Below, piece after piece: positions 6,987-16,597 of a stretch of 64,000 nt of DNA. Source of the DNA: Kribbella soli (GTDB taxonomy: Bacteria > Actinomycetota > Actinomycetes > Propionibacteriales > Kribbellaceae). Position 1 is the stretch's first letter. Each line of letters starts with the position of its first letter. The notes below the pieces were generated by a model. That model did not search any database. It had not been told where the DNA came from and worked only from the letters and a program-made list of their open reading frames with translations. The DNA is taken from positions 62,001-126,000 of the forward strand of contig NZ_SJJZ01000001.1 of the NCBI RefSeq assembly GCF_004331345.1, given 5' to 3'. A program made the position numbers and the translations under genes.

Positions 6987-8996
6987 TTACCGCGGCCCCT
7001 GTGGGCCACCCCAGTTGTTCGACTGCGGCCACTGCGCGGCAGCCGGCTTCTTCCGCAACCGCGCGACGATCAACCCACCGATCAGCAGGAGCAACACACC
7101 ACCCCCACCAAGCCCAGCGACCAACGCCACCGGCGTCCCGTCATCCGAGTCGGCGCGCCCCTGCACCGGACCACCGGCCTGGTTCTTGTCCCCGGAGTCC
7201 CCCGGCTCCGACGGCGTCGAACTCGGCGTCGTGCTCGGTGTCTCGGTCGGCGAAGGTGTCACGGACTCACCCGACACCGGCGTCGCGCCGTCGACGTACT
7301 CCGGCTTGCCCGCCCCCGCCGTACCGACCACGCCGACCGTGAGGTTCAGCGGGATCGTGAACGCCTTGTCGTTGGCCTTCCGGGTCAGCGACACAGCCAG
7401 GTAGTACTCGCCGGGCGTCGACGTGCCGGTGTCCTGGTTGTTCGCCCCGTTGCGGTTCAGGTACCGGATCTCCTTGGTGGTAAGCCCCTTCACCAGCCCG
7501 CGCTTGGTCAGCACAGCCTTCGTGTACGAGCCGCCTGGCACGTTCTTGGCGAAGATCGCGAACACGTCCTCACCGGTCGGCGAGATCAGCGCAGTATCGA
7601 GATACCGGATCCCGTCAAGGGCGTCGGCTGCGGCGCCCGCCATCTCCGGGACCGTCATCTGCGCCTGGATCCGCTGGCCCCAGTCGGCCTTCACCCGGTA
7701 CAGCTGGAGCTCGCCCGGCATCAGCGTCGTCTTGTAGGTGCCCGGCTGCAGCAGCGGCGCGTCCGGGAAGCTGGAGCCGGGCACGATCTCCCGCGGCGTC
7801 GACCCGGACATCGGCGTCCAGACCGGGTCGGCGGCCGCCGCCGGCAGGTTCGCGATCGAGTCGACCGGCGGCTCCTCGTCGACCCGCAGCTCGTACGGCA
7901 CGCCCTTGAGCTGCAGATAGTTCTTCCCCGGGTTCACGGTGAGCACCAGCTGATCGGAGTCGGCGCATTCGTCGTTCTTCTTCTCGTACTTCGACCAACT
8001 GGCAGCCGTACCGGTCGCCAGCCCCTGATCTCCGTCGAACCCGCGCGGGTAGCTCCAGCCGCACTGCTCACCGGCGAGCGTGTTGAGCCGCACCTCGGAC
8101 TGGATCACGAAGCTGCCACCGGCCGGACGCCGGAAGCTCACCCCGGCGCGCAGCGTCGAACCCTTCATGGTCCGCTTGATCAGGTAGTGCTTCGAGGTGT
8201 TGTCCACACCGAACGTGTCGGAGTAGTGGCCCGGGGCAAGCACCGGTGCGCCTTCCTGCTGCGGCGCGCCGTGCACCGGCGTACCGGAGATCCGGAACGG
8301 GCGGAAGGCTCGGGTCGACAACCTGCCCAGACCAGCCTCGAGGTCGACGGTCGAGTCGGCGTCGTAGTAGTCACCGCGCCCCTCGCGAGCCACACACTGC
8401 AGCTGCGTGCGAGCCTTCCCCCCGACCCGGAAGCCGACCACGTCGATCTTCAGATCGATGCCCTGCTGGGCGATCGAACGCGCTACCGCGCACGGCTCCG
8501 GCGCACAGGTCGCCTCGCCGTCGGAGACCAGCACGATCGTGCGCTGACCGACCGGGCCGAGATCCTTCGCGGCCTGCTGGAGGGCGTAGCCGATCGGAGT
8601 CTCGCCGTACGGCTTGTACTTGGCGATCGCCGTCTGCAGCTGCGGCCGGTTGGCGGTCCCGATCGGGACGGTCAGCTGGGTGTCGGTGCAGGCGCCCGCC
8701 TGGGTGCGTTTGAACACAGTGGCGCCGTAGACCCGGAGGCCGACCTCGGCCGCCTCGGGGAGTTTGGTCACCACACTCGACAGGGCCGTCCGGGCGGCGG
8801 CGATCTTGGTGTGTCCGTCGCCGGCCGGCTCCGCCATCGAGCCGGACGAGTCGAGGACCAGCACGAGCTTGCCGCCGCTCGGAGCAGGGTCCGCGAGCGC
8901 AGCTGGGGCGGTCAGGCCACCCAGGACCGCGGCCAGCGTGACCGCTATGAGCGCCCACACCACGGGCCGGCGGCGGTGTGCCTGGTGAGTCGTCAT
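6987..8996 (-). CDS. secreted, membrane-anchored von Willebrand factor A protein
   Basis: 669 aa. ATG 8996 is chosen because GGAGGAAACG precedes it. A signal peptide (1-36, cleavage after LAD) is followed by a VWA domain from about residue 43 with a complete metal-ion adhesion site beginning DSSGS (49-53), plus SDGEA later. A long beta-rich region (about 240-600), a Ser/Thr/Pro stalk and a C-terminal membrane helix ending in RLRKKPAAA make it a type I surface protein. Its partner or ligand is unknown. It is divergent from an XRE regulator across three operator-like palindromes. Confidence 0.85.
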   Translation of the reverse strand: MTTHQAHRRRPVVWALIAVTLAAVLGGLTAPAALADPAPSGGKLVLVLDSSGSMAEPAGDGHTKIAAARTALSSVVTKLPEAAEVGLRVYGATVFKRTQAGACTDTQLTVPIGTANRPQLQTAIAKYKPYGETPIGYALQQAAKDLGPVGQRTIVLVSDGEATCAPEPCAVARSIAQQGIDLKIDVVGFRVGGKARTQLQCVAREGRGDYYDADSTVDLEAGLGRLSTRAFRPFRISGTPVHGAPQQEGAPVLAPGHYSDTFGVDNTSKHYLIKRTMKGSTLRAGVSFRRPAGGSFVIQSEVRLNTLAGEQCGWSYPRGFDGDQGLATGTAASWSKYEKKNDECADSDQLVLTVNPGKNYLQLKGVPYELRVDEEPPVDSIANLPAAAADPVWTPMSGSTPREIVPGSSFPDAPLLQPGTYKTTLMPGELQLYRVKADWGQRIQAQMTVPEMAGAAADALDGIRYLDTALISPTGEDVFAIFAKNVPGGSYTKAVLTKRGLVKGLTTKEIRYLNRNGANNQDTGTSTPGEYYLAVSLTRKANDKAFTIPLNLTVGVVGTAGAGKPEYVDGATPVSGESVTPSPTETPSTTPSSTPSEPGDSGDKNQAGGPVQGRADSDDGTPVALVAGLGGGGVLLLLIGGLIVARLRKKPAAAQWPQSNNWGGPQGPR

Positions 8997-9013
8997 CGTT
9001 TCCTCCGGTGAGA

Positions 9014-9095
9014 TTCGCTGCCGCAAACTTTTGCAGTTTGCTATCGCAAATGTCAAGTCGGTTTCAGGCTGGAATTTCGAGTTCGCAAGTGCGAA
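9014..9095. promoter_or_regulatory. three TTYGC-N4-GCRAA operators between VWA and XRE genes
   Basis: Three inverted repeats with identical geometry occur: TTCGC TGCC GCAAA (9014-9027), TTTGC TATC GCAAA (9037-9050) and TTCGC AAGT GCGAA (9082-9095). Centres are 23 and 45 bp apart. The first adjoins the VWA ribosome site and the last ends 9 bp before the regulator's ATG, so both promoters would be covered. The adjacent XRE protein is the obvious candidate to bind them. Confidence 0.75.
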
Positions 9096-9104
9096 GATCT
9101 TTGC

Positions 9105-9725
9105 ATGGAGCAGACGGCACACAATCTGCAGCAGCAGGTCGACCTGTACGGCGAGCCGCTGGGCGAGGTGGTACGGCGGATCACCGGAGGGCTCGGCCTG
9201 ACCCAGGGTGGGCTCGCCCAGGTCATCGGCTTGTCCGCGCCCATGCTCTCGCAGCTGGTCAGCGCGCAGCGGGTGAAGATCGGCAATCCCGCGGTGGTGT
9301 CGCGCCTGCGGGCTGTGTCCGAGCTCACCGACCTGGCCGTGGCGGGCGGGATCGAGCCGGAGCACATCGCCCACGAGCTGGACGAGATCCGCGCCGCCAC
9401 CGGCGCCTACACCCGGCCGACCACAGCACACCTGGCCCGGTCGGCCACGCCCGGTCAGCCCACCGGACATGCCTCAGGACAGCCCGCCGGTCCGCCGGAG
9501 CGTTTCCTGCGACCCACTACCTACCCCGGCGAACTGCCCCCGTCACCGTCCGCGCGAAGCGTCGTACGGGAGATCCAGGACCTGTTCCGCGCCGTCGCTT
9601 CGGCCGAGGAGATCCAACGAGCAGCGGCTGCCGTGGACTCGCCGGCGATCGCCGAGTTGCTGCTTGCCTACGGCACCGGCAGAACGGCGGATGCACTGGC
9701 GCACTACGAGCAGCACCACGGTTGA
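9105..9725 (+). CDS. XRE-type helix-turn-helix regulator
   Basis: 206 aa. A helix-turn-helix is visible at about 28-60 (LTQGGLAQVIGLSAPMLSQL, with VSAQRVKIG after it), then a proline/threonine-rich linker (about 100-150) and a C-terminal helical part ending in ELLLAYGTGRTADALAHYEQ. No ligand or enzyme domain is recognised. It probably represses itself and the divergent VWA gene through the palindromes at 9014-9095. The ATG has no clear ribosome site. Confidence 0.8.
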   Translation: MEQTAHNLQQQVDLYGEPLGEVVRRITGGLGLTQGGLAQVIGLSAPMLSQLVSAQRVKIGNPAVVSRLRAVSELTDLAVAGGIEPEHIAHELDEIRAATGAYTRPTTAHLARSATPGQPTGHASGQPAGPPERFLRPTTYPGELPPSPSARSVVREIQDLFRAVASAEEIQRAAAAVDSPAIAELLLAYGTGRTADALAHYEQHHG

Positions 9726-9859
9726 TATAGCACAACCCGAGTAGACATTCGGCGCTGTCTCACGCTTCGTCAGCACGGAATGCGCGTCGCGCGGCTGGTG
9801 TTGGCTTGCTTCGGCGGGGCGAACCGTCCTGCCTTCGTTGACGTTGTGAGGAGACAGTT

Positions 9860-10714
9860 GTGCGCGCGTTCGGCGCTTTTCGGCGGGTTGTCGCAGTGGT
9901 CGGGGTCATCACCTTGGCGAGTGCGATGGTTGCCTGTGGCAGCAATCAGGACGATTCCACGGCGGACGGCCAGGATCTGGGGCTGATGACGGCGGGGACG
10001 CTGCGGATCGGGACCCTGACCGACGCGCCGCCGAACGTCTACGTGAAGGACGGGAAGTTCACCGGCTTCGACAACGACCTGATCACCGCGGTCGCGGCCA
10101 AGCTGAACCTGAAGCCGGAGTTCGTCGGGACCGACTTCTCCGCGCTGCTGTCGCAGGTGAACGGCGGCCAGTTCGACCTCGGCAGCTCGTCGATCACGGT
10201 CACCGAGGCCCGCAAGAAGACGGTTGCGTTCAGCAACGGGTACGACTTCGGCTACCTCGGCCTGAACACCACCAAGAGCTCCGGGATCACGTCGTTCGAC
10301 CAGCTCACCGGCAAGCGCGTCGTGGTCGTCCAGGGCACCGTCCAGGACGACTACGCGACGCAGAAGAACCTGAACCCGGTCCGCGTCCCGAACTACAACG
10401 CCGCGCTCGGCCAACTCAAGGCCGGTACGGCGGACGCCTGGGTGAGCCCGGCCGAGATCGGCGAGAAGATGGCGAAGGAGCAGGGCGGCGGAACGGTGAT
10501 CCTGGCCGCGAAGGAGCTCAGTGACGCGCCGATGGCGTTCGCGGTGGCGAAGAGCAACGACAAGCTCCGCGAGGCCGTGAACAAGGCGCTCGACGAGGTG
10601 ATCGCCGACGGCACCTGGACCAAGCTGGTCGAGCAGTACTACCCGGGTCGCGCCGTACCGGCGAACTTCAAGCCGGGCAGCGGATCGGTCAAGTTCACGG
10701 CTCCCAAAGCCTGA
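9860..10714 (+). CDS. polar amino-acid ABC transporter, substrate-binding lipoprotein
   Basis: 284 aa. GTG 9860 follows GTGAGGAGACA. The signal sequence ends in ASAMVAC with the lipidated Cys at 26. The mature part is a type 3 periplasmic-binding fold with LRIGTLTDAPPNVYVKDGKF, TGFDNDLITAVAAKL and DFSALLSQVNGGQFDLGSSS, hallmarks of glutamine/glutamate/polar amino-acid binding proteins. It is the first gene of a three-gene importer; its TGA shares its A with the permease ATG. The exact amino acid cannot be told from sequence. Confidence 0.92.
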   Translation: MRAFGAFRRVVAVVGVITLASAMVACGSNQDDSTADGQDLGLMTAGTLRIGTLTDAPPNVYVKDGKFTGFDNDLITAVAAKLNLKPEFVGTDFSALLSQVNGGQFDLGSSSITVTEARKKTVAFSNGYDFGYLGLNTTKSSGITSFDQLTGKRVVVVQGTVQDDYATQKNLNPVRVPNYNAALGQLKAGTADAWVSPAEIGEKMAKEQGGGTVILAAKELSDAPMAFAVAKSNDKLREAVNKALDEVIADGTWTKLVEQYYPGRAVPANFKPGSGSVKFTAPKA

Positions 10715-11469
10715 TGGACATCTGGTCCACCCTGAGCGACACCTTCCTCGACTGGGAGTCGATGAAGGCGGTCCTGCCCGAGATGCTGAAGGTGGGACTG
10801 GTCAACACCTTGATTCTGGCGGCCGCCTCGGTCGTGCTGGGCACTCTGCTCGGCATGATCGTGGCGGTCCTCGCCCTATCCAGCAAACGCTGGCTGCGCT
10901 GGCCGGCGAAAATCTACACGGACATTTTCCGCGGCCTGCCCGCGATCCTGACCATCCTGCTGATCGGCCAGGGGCTGTCCCCGATCACGCGGCACTGGTG
11001 GGGCCCGAACCCGTACCCGCTCGGCGTCCTCGCGCTCTCGCTGATCGCCGCCGCGTACATCGGCGAGATCTTCCGTTCCGGCATCCAGAGCGTGGAGAAG
11101 GGTCAGCTCGAGGCCGCCCGCGCGCTCGGCTTCAGCTACACCAGCGGCATGCGGCTCGTCGTCATCCCGCAAGGGGTACGGCGGGTGCTGCCGGCGCTGG
11201 TGAACCAGTTCATCGCGCTCGTGAAGGAGTCGAGCCTCGTCTACTTCCTCGGCCTACTGGCGAGCCAGCGCGAACTGTTCCGGATCGGGCAGGACGCAGC
11301 CGCGACCAACGGCAACCTGTCCCCGTTGCTGCTTGCGGGCATCTTCTACCTGGTGATCACCGTCCCGCTGACGCACTTGGTGAACCACTTCGACAAGCGG
11401 CTGCGAGAAGGACGGCCGGTCGAGTCGGAGGACATAGAACTGAAGGAGCTCGCGCATGCAAACCGTTGA
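10714..11469 (+). CDS. amino-acid ABC transporter permease (HisM/GlnP family)
   Basis: 251 aa with about five membrane segments. The motif [20 protein letters not shown], followed by QGVRRVLP, is the EAA loop that contacts the ATPase. [17 protein letters not shown] and [10 protein letters not shown] are typical of the polar amino-acid permease family. It overlaps the preceding gene by 1 base and the ATPase gene by 14. Only one permease is present, so it probably works as a homodimer. Confidence 0.92.
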   Translation: MDIWSTLSDTFLDWESMKAVLPEMLKVGLVNTLILAAASVVLGTLLGMIVAVLALSSKRWLRWPAKIYTDIFRGLPAILTILLIGQGLSPITRHWWGPNPYPLGVLALSLIAAAYIGEIFRSGIQSVEKGQLEAARALGFSYTSGMRLVVIPQGVRRVLPALVNQFIALVKESSLVYFLGLLASQRELFRIGQDAAATNGNLSPLLLAGIFYLVITVPLTHLVNHFDKRLREGRPVESEDIELKELAHANR

Positions 11470-12193
11470 GGCAGCCAGCCTGGAGGTGAGCGGTGTCGAG
11501 CTCGCGTTCGGCAGCAACAAGGTGCTCCGGGGCGTCGATCTCGTCGTACCCGCCGGGCAGACCGCGTGCGTGATCGGCCCGTCGGGCTCCGGGAAGTCGA
11601 CGCTGCTGCGTGCGATCAACCGCCTGCTCGAACCGGATGCGGGTGATGTGAAGCTCGGCGGCGAGTCGGTACTGCGGGGCGATGCCGACGTACTGCGACG
11701 GCGCATCGGCATGGTGTTCCAGCACTTCAACCTGTTCCCGCACAAGAGCGTGCTCGACAACATCACGCTCCCGCTGCGCAAGATCAAGAAACTCGACGCC
11801 GAGGCCGCCCAGGCCGCGGCCCGGGCGCAGCTCGAGCTGGTCGGCCTTGCCCACAAGGCTGGAGCGCGGCCCGGGAACCTGTCCGGCGGTCAGCAGCAGC
11901 GGGTCGCGATCGCGCGGGCGCTGGCGATGCAGCCCGAGGTCATGCTGTTCGACGAGGCGACGTCGGCGCTCGACCCCGAGCTGGTCAAGGGCGTGCTGGC
12001 CCTGATGGCGGATCTCGCCGAGGCCGGGATGACGATGGTTGTGGTCACCCACGAAATGGGGTTCGCTCGCGAGGTCGCCGACCAGGTCGCCTTCATGGAC
12101 CACGGCGTCGTGGTCGAGTCCGGCGTACCCGAGCAAATCTTCGACGCGGCCGACTCGCCGAGGCTGCGGCAGTTCCTGTCCCAGGTGCTTTGA
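11456..12193 (+). CDS. amino-acid ABC transporter ATP-binding protein
   Basis: 245 aa. Walker [10 protein letters not shown] (41-49), Q-loop in [16 protein letters not shown], signature LSGGQQQR, Walker [13 protein letters not shown] and the switch His in [16 protein letters not shown] are all present. It is closest in pattern to the GlnQ/HisP group. It is the last gene of the importer operon and is followed by a clear terminator. Confidence 0.95.
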   Translation: MQTVEAASLEVSGVELAFGSNKVLRGVDLVVPAGQTACVIGPSGSGKSTLLRAINRLLEPDAGDVKLGGESVLRGDADVLRRRIGMVFQHFNLFPHKSVLDNITLPLRKIKKLDAEAAQAAARAQLELVGLAHKAGARPGNLSGGQQQRVAIARALAMQPEVMLFDEATSALDPELVKGVLALMADLAEAGMTMVVVTHEMGFAREVADQVAFMDHGVVVESGVPEQIFDAADSPRLRQFLSQVL

Positions 12194-12202
12194 GACAGTC
12201 CA

Positions 12203-12228
12203 GCCCTGGCAGAAAGGACTGCCAGGGC
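12203..12228 (+). terminator. terminator of the amino-acid importer operon
   Basis: GCCCTGGCAG (12203-12212) pairs perfectly with CTGCCAGGGC (12219-12228) over a 6-base loop, 10 bases after the ATPase stop codon. Confidence 0.85.
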
Positions 12229-12280
12229 GCACGATGGAAGGTGGTCCCGCTCTGGGGCTGAGCTACACCTGGGGGTAGCC

Positions 12281-13009
12281 ATGTCGTTCTTCCATCGTTC
12301 ACCGGCCGCGACTCGCCGACTCACGATCGCAGCAGTCGCCGTCGGATTGATCACCACATCCGGGCTCGTGGCAACCGCCACGCCCCGGACCAACACAACC
12401 AGCACGGTCAGCACGACCAGCACGGTGGCGGCCGCGCCTGCCCGTGCCAAGTACGTCTATCTCACCTTCGACGACGGCCCGAGTACGCCGTACACCGCGC
12501 AGATACTGAAGATTCTTCGGGCTTACGGGGCACGGGCAACCTTCTTCGAGATCGGCCGGAATGTCGCGCGCTACCCGTACTTGACCCGCCGCGTCTACCA
12601 AATGGGCAACAGCGTGCAGAACCACACCTGGTCGCACCCGGATCTGCGGCACGTGTCCTCGTCAGCATTCAGGACCCAGGTCCAGAAGACGGACCGGTAC
12701 ATCCGGGTCCAGACGGGGTACACCCCACGCTGTCTCCGGCCGCCGTACGGCGCGACGAACAAACTGGTCCGCCGACGGGCCGCCGCACTCGGCAAGCAGA
12801 TCCGCTTGTGGACCATCGACACCCGCGACTGGTCCCGCCCCGGAACGTCGGTGATCGTGCGCCGTGCACTGGCGAAGGTGCACACCGGCTCGGTGATCCT
12901 GATGCACGACGGCGGCGGCAATCGCAGCCAGACGGTCGCCGCGCTGCCGAAGATCCTGCGGACCCTGAAGGCCAGGGGCTACAGCTTCACCACCATGTCC
13001 TGCACCTGA
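12281..13009 (+). CDS. secreted polysaccharide deacetylase (NodB domain), copy 1
   Basis: 242 aa. An N-terminal signal or anchor segment (13-33) and a Ser/Thr-rich spacer precede a NodB domain (about 57-240) of carbohydrate esterase family 4. The metal and catalytic motifs are intact: TFDDGP (63-67 region), NHTWSH with His 115 and 119, RPPYG, DTRDW and LMHDGGGNR. It should remove acetyl groups from extracellular N-acetylglucosamine polymers such as peptidoglycan or chitin. It is a tandem paralogue of the next gene. GGGGGTAGCC before the ATG may serve as ribosome site. Confidence 0.9.
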   Translation: MSFFHRSPAATRRLTIAAVAVGLITTSGLVATATPRTNTTSTVSTTSTVAAAPARAKYVYLTFDDGPSTPYTAQILKILRAYGARATFFEIGRNVARYPYLTRRVYQMGNSVQNHTWSHPDLRHVSSSAFRTQVQKTDRYIRVQTGYTPRCLRPPYGATNKLVRRRAAALGKQIRLWTIDTRDWSRPGTSVIVRRALAKVHTGSVILMHDGGGNRSQTVAALPKILRTLKARGYSFTTMSCT

Positions 13010-13106
13010 CCCTTGGCGCGGTTACGTCAATTCCTGGCACAAGTGCCTTAGCGTGGGCCCCGAGGATTCAGTGAGGACGTGAACCACCCACCGCCCTGGG
13101 GGGACA

Positions 13107-13850
13107 ATGGACGTTCGCTTGACGCGCGCGGGGAACCGGGCCGTCGGCCTGGCGATGATGATGCTGGTGAGCGCGGTGATCGGTACGGTCGTGGTCGCAT
13201 CCGCGAGGTCACCGGCCAAACCAGTCACGCCCACGCCGCCCACGCCGGCCGCGACAGCACCGGTCACGCCGACGAAAACCCCGCTGCCGGTCAAGTACGT
13301 CGTACTGACGTTCGACGACGGGCCCGATGTCGAGTACACCCCGAAGGTGCTCGACATCCTCGCGCAGTACGGCGCCAAGGCGACGTTCTTCGAGGTCGGG
13401 CAGAACGTCCGGAAGCATCCCGAGCTGACCAAGCGGATCCACGAATCCGGTCACAGCGTTCAGAACCACACCTGGACGCACGCCGACCTCCGCCACCTCA
13501 GCGCGGCCGCGTTCCGGCAGCAGGTGACGTCGACGGACCAGGCCATCCGGGCTCAGATCGGCAGTACGCCGGCCTGTCTGCGACCGCCGTACGGCGGTGT
13601 GAACCCGACCGTCCGGCAACGGGCGAAGGCGCTCGGCAAGGACCTCGTGGTGTGGACCGTGGACTCGCGGGACTGGACCAAACCCGGTACGACGGCGATC
13701 GTGCAGCGCGTGCTGAAGAACGTGCACAGCGGTTCGGTGATCCTGATGCACGACGGCGGCGGCAACCGCGCCCAGACCGTGGCGGCACTGCCCACGATCC
13801 TCAAGAACCTCAAGGCCCAGGGCTACGGCTTCCGTGTGCTGACCTGCTAG
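13107..13850 (+). CDS. secreted polysaccharide deacetylase (NodB domain), copy 2
   Basis: 247 aa. An N-terminal membrane or signal segment (10-34) and a Pro/Thr spacer (TPTPPTPAATAPVTPTKTP) precede a NodB domain with LTFDDGP (Asp 70-71), NHTWTH (His 121 and 125), RPPYGGVN, DSRDW and LMHDGGGNR. It closely resembles the preceding gene over the whole catalytic domain, so they arose by tandem duplication; the signal regions have diverged. Its stop overlaps the stop of the convergent HAD gene by 4 bases (CTAG). Confidence 0.9.
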   Translation: MDVRLTRAGNRAVGLAMMMLVSAVIGTVVVASARSPAKPVTPTPPTPAATAPVTPTKTPLPVKYVVLTFDDGPDVEYTPKVLDILAQYGAKATFFEVGQNVRKHPELTKRIHESGHSVQNHTWTHADLRHLSAAAFRQQVTSTDQAIRAQIGSTPACLRPPYGGVNPTVRQRAKALGKDLVVWTVDSRDWTKPGTTAIVQRVLKNVHSGSVILMHDGGGNRAQTVAALPTILKNLKAQGYGFRVLTC

Positions 13851-14638
13851 GACAGGGCGGTCACCAGCGGTACGACGTCGGCGATCGACTGGACCACGCG
13901 GGTCGGGCGGTACGGGAAGCGCTCGACCTCGTGCTCGCCGGTCGATCCGGACAGCACGAGCACGCTCCGCAGACCCGCCTCGAGACCGCTGATGATGTCG
14001 GTGTCCATCCGGTCACCGATCATCACGGTGGTTTCGGAGTGCCCCTCGATCCGGTTCAGCGCGCTGCGCATCATCAGCGGGTTCGGCTTGCCGACGAAGT
14101 ACGGCGCCACGCCCGTGGCCCGGGTGATCAGCGCGGCCACCGAGCCGGTCGCCGGCAGCGGACCCTCCTGTGACGGGCCGGTCGGGTCCGGGTTGGTCGC
14201 GATGAACCGGGCGCCTTCGGCGATCAGCCGGATCGCCTTGGTGATTGCCTCGAACGAGTACGTCCGCGTCTCGCCGAGGACGACATAGTCCGGGTCGCGC
14301 TCGGTGAGCACGTACCCGATCTCGTGCAGCGCGGTGGTCAGCCCCGCCTCGCCGATCACGTACGCCGTCCCGCGCGGGCGCTGGTCGTCGAGGAACTGCG
14401 CGGTGGCGAGCGCGCTGGTCCAGATCGACCGCTCCGGGATGTCGATGCCCGCGGCAAGCAGGCGGGCGCGGAGGTCGCGCGGGGTGAAGATCGAGTTGTT
14501 CGTGAGGACCAGGAACTTCTTGCCGGACGCCTGCAGCGCAGCGATGAACTCGCTGGCTCCGGGAATGGCGCGCTCCTCGTGCACCAGCACGCCGTCCATG
14601 TCGGTCAGCCAGGTATCCACCGGTTTGTGCTCGCTCAC
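13847..14638 (-). CDS. HAD superfamily IIA phosphatase (NagD-like)
   Basis: 263 aa. Motif I is DMDGVL (13-18, nucleophile Asp13), motif II lies in VLTNNS, and motif IV is MIGDRMDTDI. The capped class-IIA arrangement and length match NagD/phosphoglycolate/4-nitrophenyl phosphatases. The substrate is unknown; a house-cleaning sugar-phosphate phosphatase is most likely. The start is GTG 14638 with TACGAT 6 bases upstream and no ribosome site, consistent with a leaderless transcript. It is divergent from the MFS gene. Confidence 0.88.
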   Translation of the reverse strand: MSEHKPVDTWLTDMDGVLVHEERAIPGASEFIAALQASGKKFLVLTNNSIFTPRDLRARLLAAGIDIPERSIWTSALATAQFLDDQRPRGTAYVIGEAGLTTALHEIGYVLTERDPDYVVLGETRTYSFEAITKAIRLIAEGARFIATNPDPTGPSQEGPLPATGSVAALITRATGVAPYFVGKPNPLMMRSALNRIEGHSETTVMIGDRMDTDIISGLEAGLRSVLVLSGSTGEHEVERFPYRPTRVVQSIADVVPLVTALS

Positions 14639-14706
14639 CCGCTCATCGTAGAGGCCTGACCGGCTGGCGCACGGAAACTGTCGGCGGCGGGGGCAAGAAT
14701 GCGGGC

Positions 14707-15933
14707 ATGGATTTGGCCGGGTACCGCGAGTTGTGGCGAGCGCACGGTGTGATGACGCTGCTGGTGTCTTCGCTGCTCGCCCGGCTGCCCATGCTCGCGA
14801 CCATGGTGCCGATCGCGTTCCTCGCCAAGGACGCGAGCGGCTCGTTCCGGTGGGCAGGCGTCGTCGCAGGCGCCTACTCGGTCGGCACGGCAGCGGCAGG
14901 ACCGCTCTGGTCGCGCACGGCCGACCGGCGCGGGCCTCGTGGCGTGCTGCTCGCGACCGGGATCGCCTGGAGTCTGGCGCTGTTCACGATCGCCCTCCTG
15001 CCGACCGGCCTGCATCGGTTGCTGCCGCTGCTGGCCTTGATCGCTGGCGCCCTGGTGCCGCCGGTCATGCAGACGTTGCGAGCCGCGTGGCCGCGGGTCG
15101 TCTCGGGCCCGGCGCTGCGGACGGCGTACTCGGTGGATGCGACGGCGCAGGAGCTGTTGTTCATGGTCGGGCCGATGCTCGGGGCAACCGCGGTGAGCGT
15201 GGCGAGCCCGCGCGTCGGCGTACTGCTCGCAGCCGTGATGTCAGCCGTCTTCATCTGGTGGTATGCGCTCCGACAACCCGAGCCGCTCCCCCGCGACCAG
15301 CACACCACAGTGCCGCTGACCGCACGGCAGTTGCTCTGGCATCGGCACCGCTTGCCGCTGATCCTCGCGTTCGGCCTCTGGGTCATGTCGTTCAACGGGA
15401 TCTCGCTGGCCATCGTCGCGTTCGCCGACGACCACGGTCAGCGGCTGATCGCCGGGATCTTCGAGGCCGTCTGGGCGTTCGGCAGCCTGGTCGGCGGCGC
15501 TGTCGCGGGCGCATTGCCCGGCCGGCGTACGTCGTACCTGTGGCGGCGGGCTGCTCTCGTCGCGGTCGGGATGCTGCTGTGCGTGTTCGCGACCTGGTCG
15601 TCGGTGTCGCTGGGGATCGCGTTGACGGTGTCGGGGCTGACGTTGGCGCCGGCGATCGGTGCGCTGTACGGGCGGCTGGGTTCGTTGACGCCGGACGTCG
15701 CGCGAACCGAGGTGTTCGGGTGGATGGGCAGCGCGGCGACCGGCGGTGCGGCGATCGGTGCCGCGGTGGCGGGGGCGGTGATCGAAGGCTTCGGCGTGCG
15801 GTACGTGTGGCTGATGGCGGCCTTGCTCGCGGTGGTGTCGACGGTGGTGCTGCTGCGGGTGCCGCCGGAGGTCGAGCCGGAGCCGAGTGGCCCTGACTTA
15901 CCGGCCGGCGGACTGCTCGGCGAGACCGCGTAG
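14707..15933 (+). CDS. MFS transporter, 12 membrane helices
   Basis: 408 aa with two blocks of six hydrophobic helices. The first intracellular loop carries [14 protein letters not shown], the degenerate major-facilitator motif A (G-x-x-x-D-R-R-G-x-R). No binding or regulatory domain is fused, and the substrate is unknown; the family includes drug and sugar exporters. AAGAAT lies 6 bases before the ATG, suggesting a leaderless mRNA. The 3' end overlaps the convergent rpe gene by 36 bases. Confidence 0.85.
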   Translation: MDLAGYRELWRAHGVMTLLVSSLLARLPMLATMVPIAFLAKDASGSFRWAGVVAGAYSVGTAAAGPLWSRTADRRGPRGVLLATGIAWSLALFTIALLPTGLHRLLPLLALIAGALVPPVMQTLRAAWPRVVSGPALRTAYSVDATAQELLFMVGPMLGATAVSVASPRVGVLLAAVMSAVFIWWYALRQPEPLPRDQHTTVPLTARQLLWHRHRLPLILAFGLWVMSFNGISLAIVAFADDHGQRLIAGIFEAVWAFGSLVGGAVAGALPGRRTSYLWRRAALVAVGMLLCVFATWSSVSLGIALTVSGLTLAPAIGALYGRLGSLTPDVARTEVFGWMGSAATGGAAIGAAVAGAVIEGFGVRYVWLMAALLAVVSTVVLLRVPPEVEPEPSGPDLPAGGLLGETA

Positions 15934-16563
15934 CTGCTCGACCATCGCGTTCGGGTCGTCGGCGGCGTACACGGCCGAGCCGGCCACGAACACGTCGGCG
16001 CCGGCCTCGGCGCAGCGCTCGATGGTGTCGGCCGAGACACCGCCGTCGATCTCGATCCACAGGTCGAGGCCGTGCTTGTCGAGCAGTTGGCGGGTGCGGC
16101 GGATCTTGGGTACGCACACGTCGAGGAACTTCTGGCCGCCGAAGCCGGGCTCGACGGTCATGATCAGGATCATGTCGAGCTCGCCCAGCAGGTCCTCGTA
16201 CGGCTCGATCGGGGTTGCGGGCTTGAGTGCCATCGCGGCCCGTGCGCCCTTGGCCCGGATCTCCCGCGCGGTCCGGATCGGCGCCCGGCAGGCCTCGATG
16301 TGGAACGTGACACTCGACGCGCCGGCCTCGACGTACCCGGGCGCCCAGCGGTCCGGGTCCTCGATCATCAGGTGACAGTCGAGCGGCATGTCGGTCGCCT
16401 TGGCCAGCGACTCGACCACCGGCATCCCGAGGGTCAGATTCGGCACGAAGTGGTTGTCCATCACGTCGACATGCAGCCAGTCCGCATTCGACACAGCAGT
16501 CGCCTCTTCTGACAGCCGCGCGAAGTCGGCGGCCAGGATGCTCGGCGCGATCTGAATCCCCAT
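15898..16563 (-). CDS. rpe: ribulose-phosphate 3-epimerase
   Basis: 221 aa TIM barrel interconverting ribulose 5-phosphate and xylulose 5-phosphate in the pentose phosphate pathway. Diagnostic motifs are [13 protein letters not shown] (5-17), [16 protein letters not shown] (metal and catalytic Asp/His), [22 protein letters not shown] and EIDGGVS. TAGATT ends 6 bases before the ATG, so although 34 bases follow the upstream reductase gene, rpe probably also has its own leaderless promoter. Confidence 0.96.
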   Translation of the reverse strand: MGIQIAPSILAADFARLSEEATAVSNADWLHVDVMDNHFVPNLTLGMPVVESLAKATDMPLDCHLMIEDPDRWAPGYVEAGASSVTFHIEACRAPIRTAREIRAKGARAAMALKPATPIEPYEDLLGELDMILIMTVEPGFGGQKFLDVCVPKIRRTRQLLDKHGLDLWIEIDGGVSADTIERCAEAGADVFVAGSAVYAADDPNAMVEQLRGLAEQSAGR

Positions 16564-16597
16564 GGCGTCAATCTATCGACCCACCCACCGGCGCCCG

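Noticed and set aside
8997..9470. N-terminal extension of the VWA protein to 9470
   Set aside because: The extension would cross the divergent XRE gene. The ATG at 8996 has a perfect ribosome site and starts a signal peptide.
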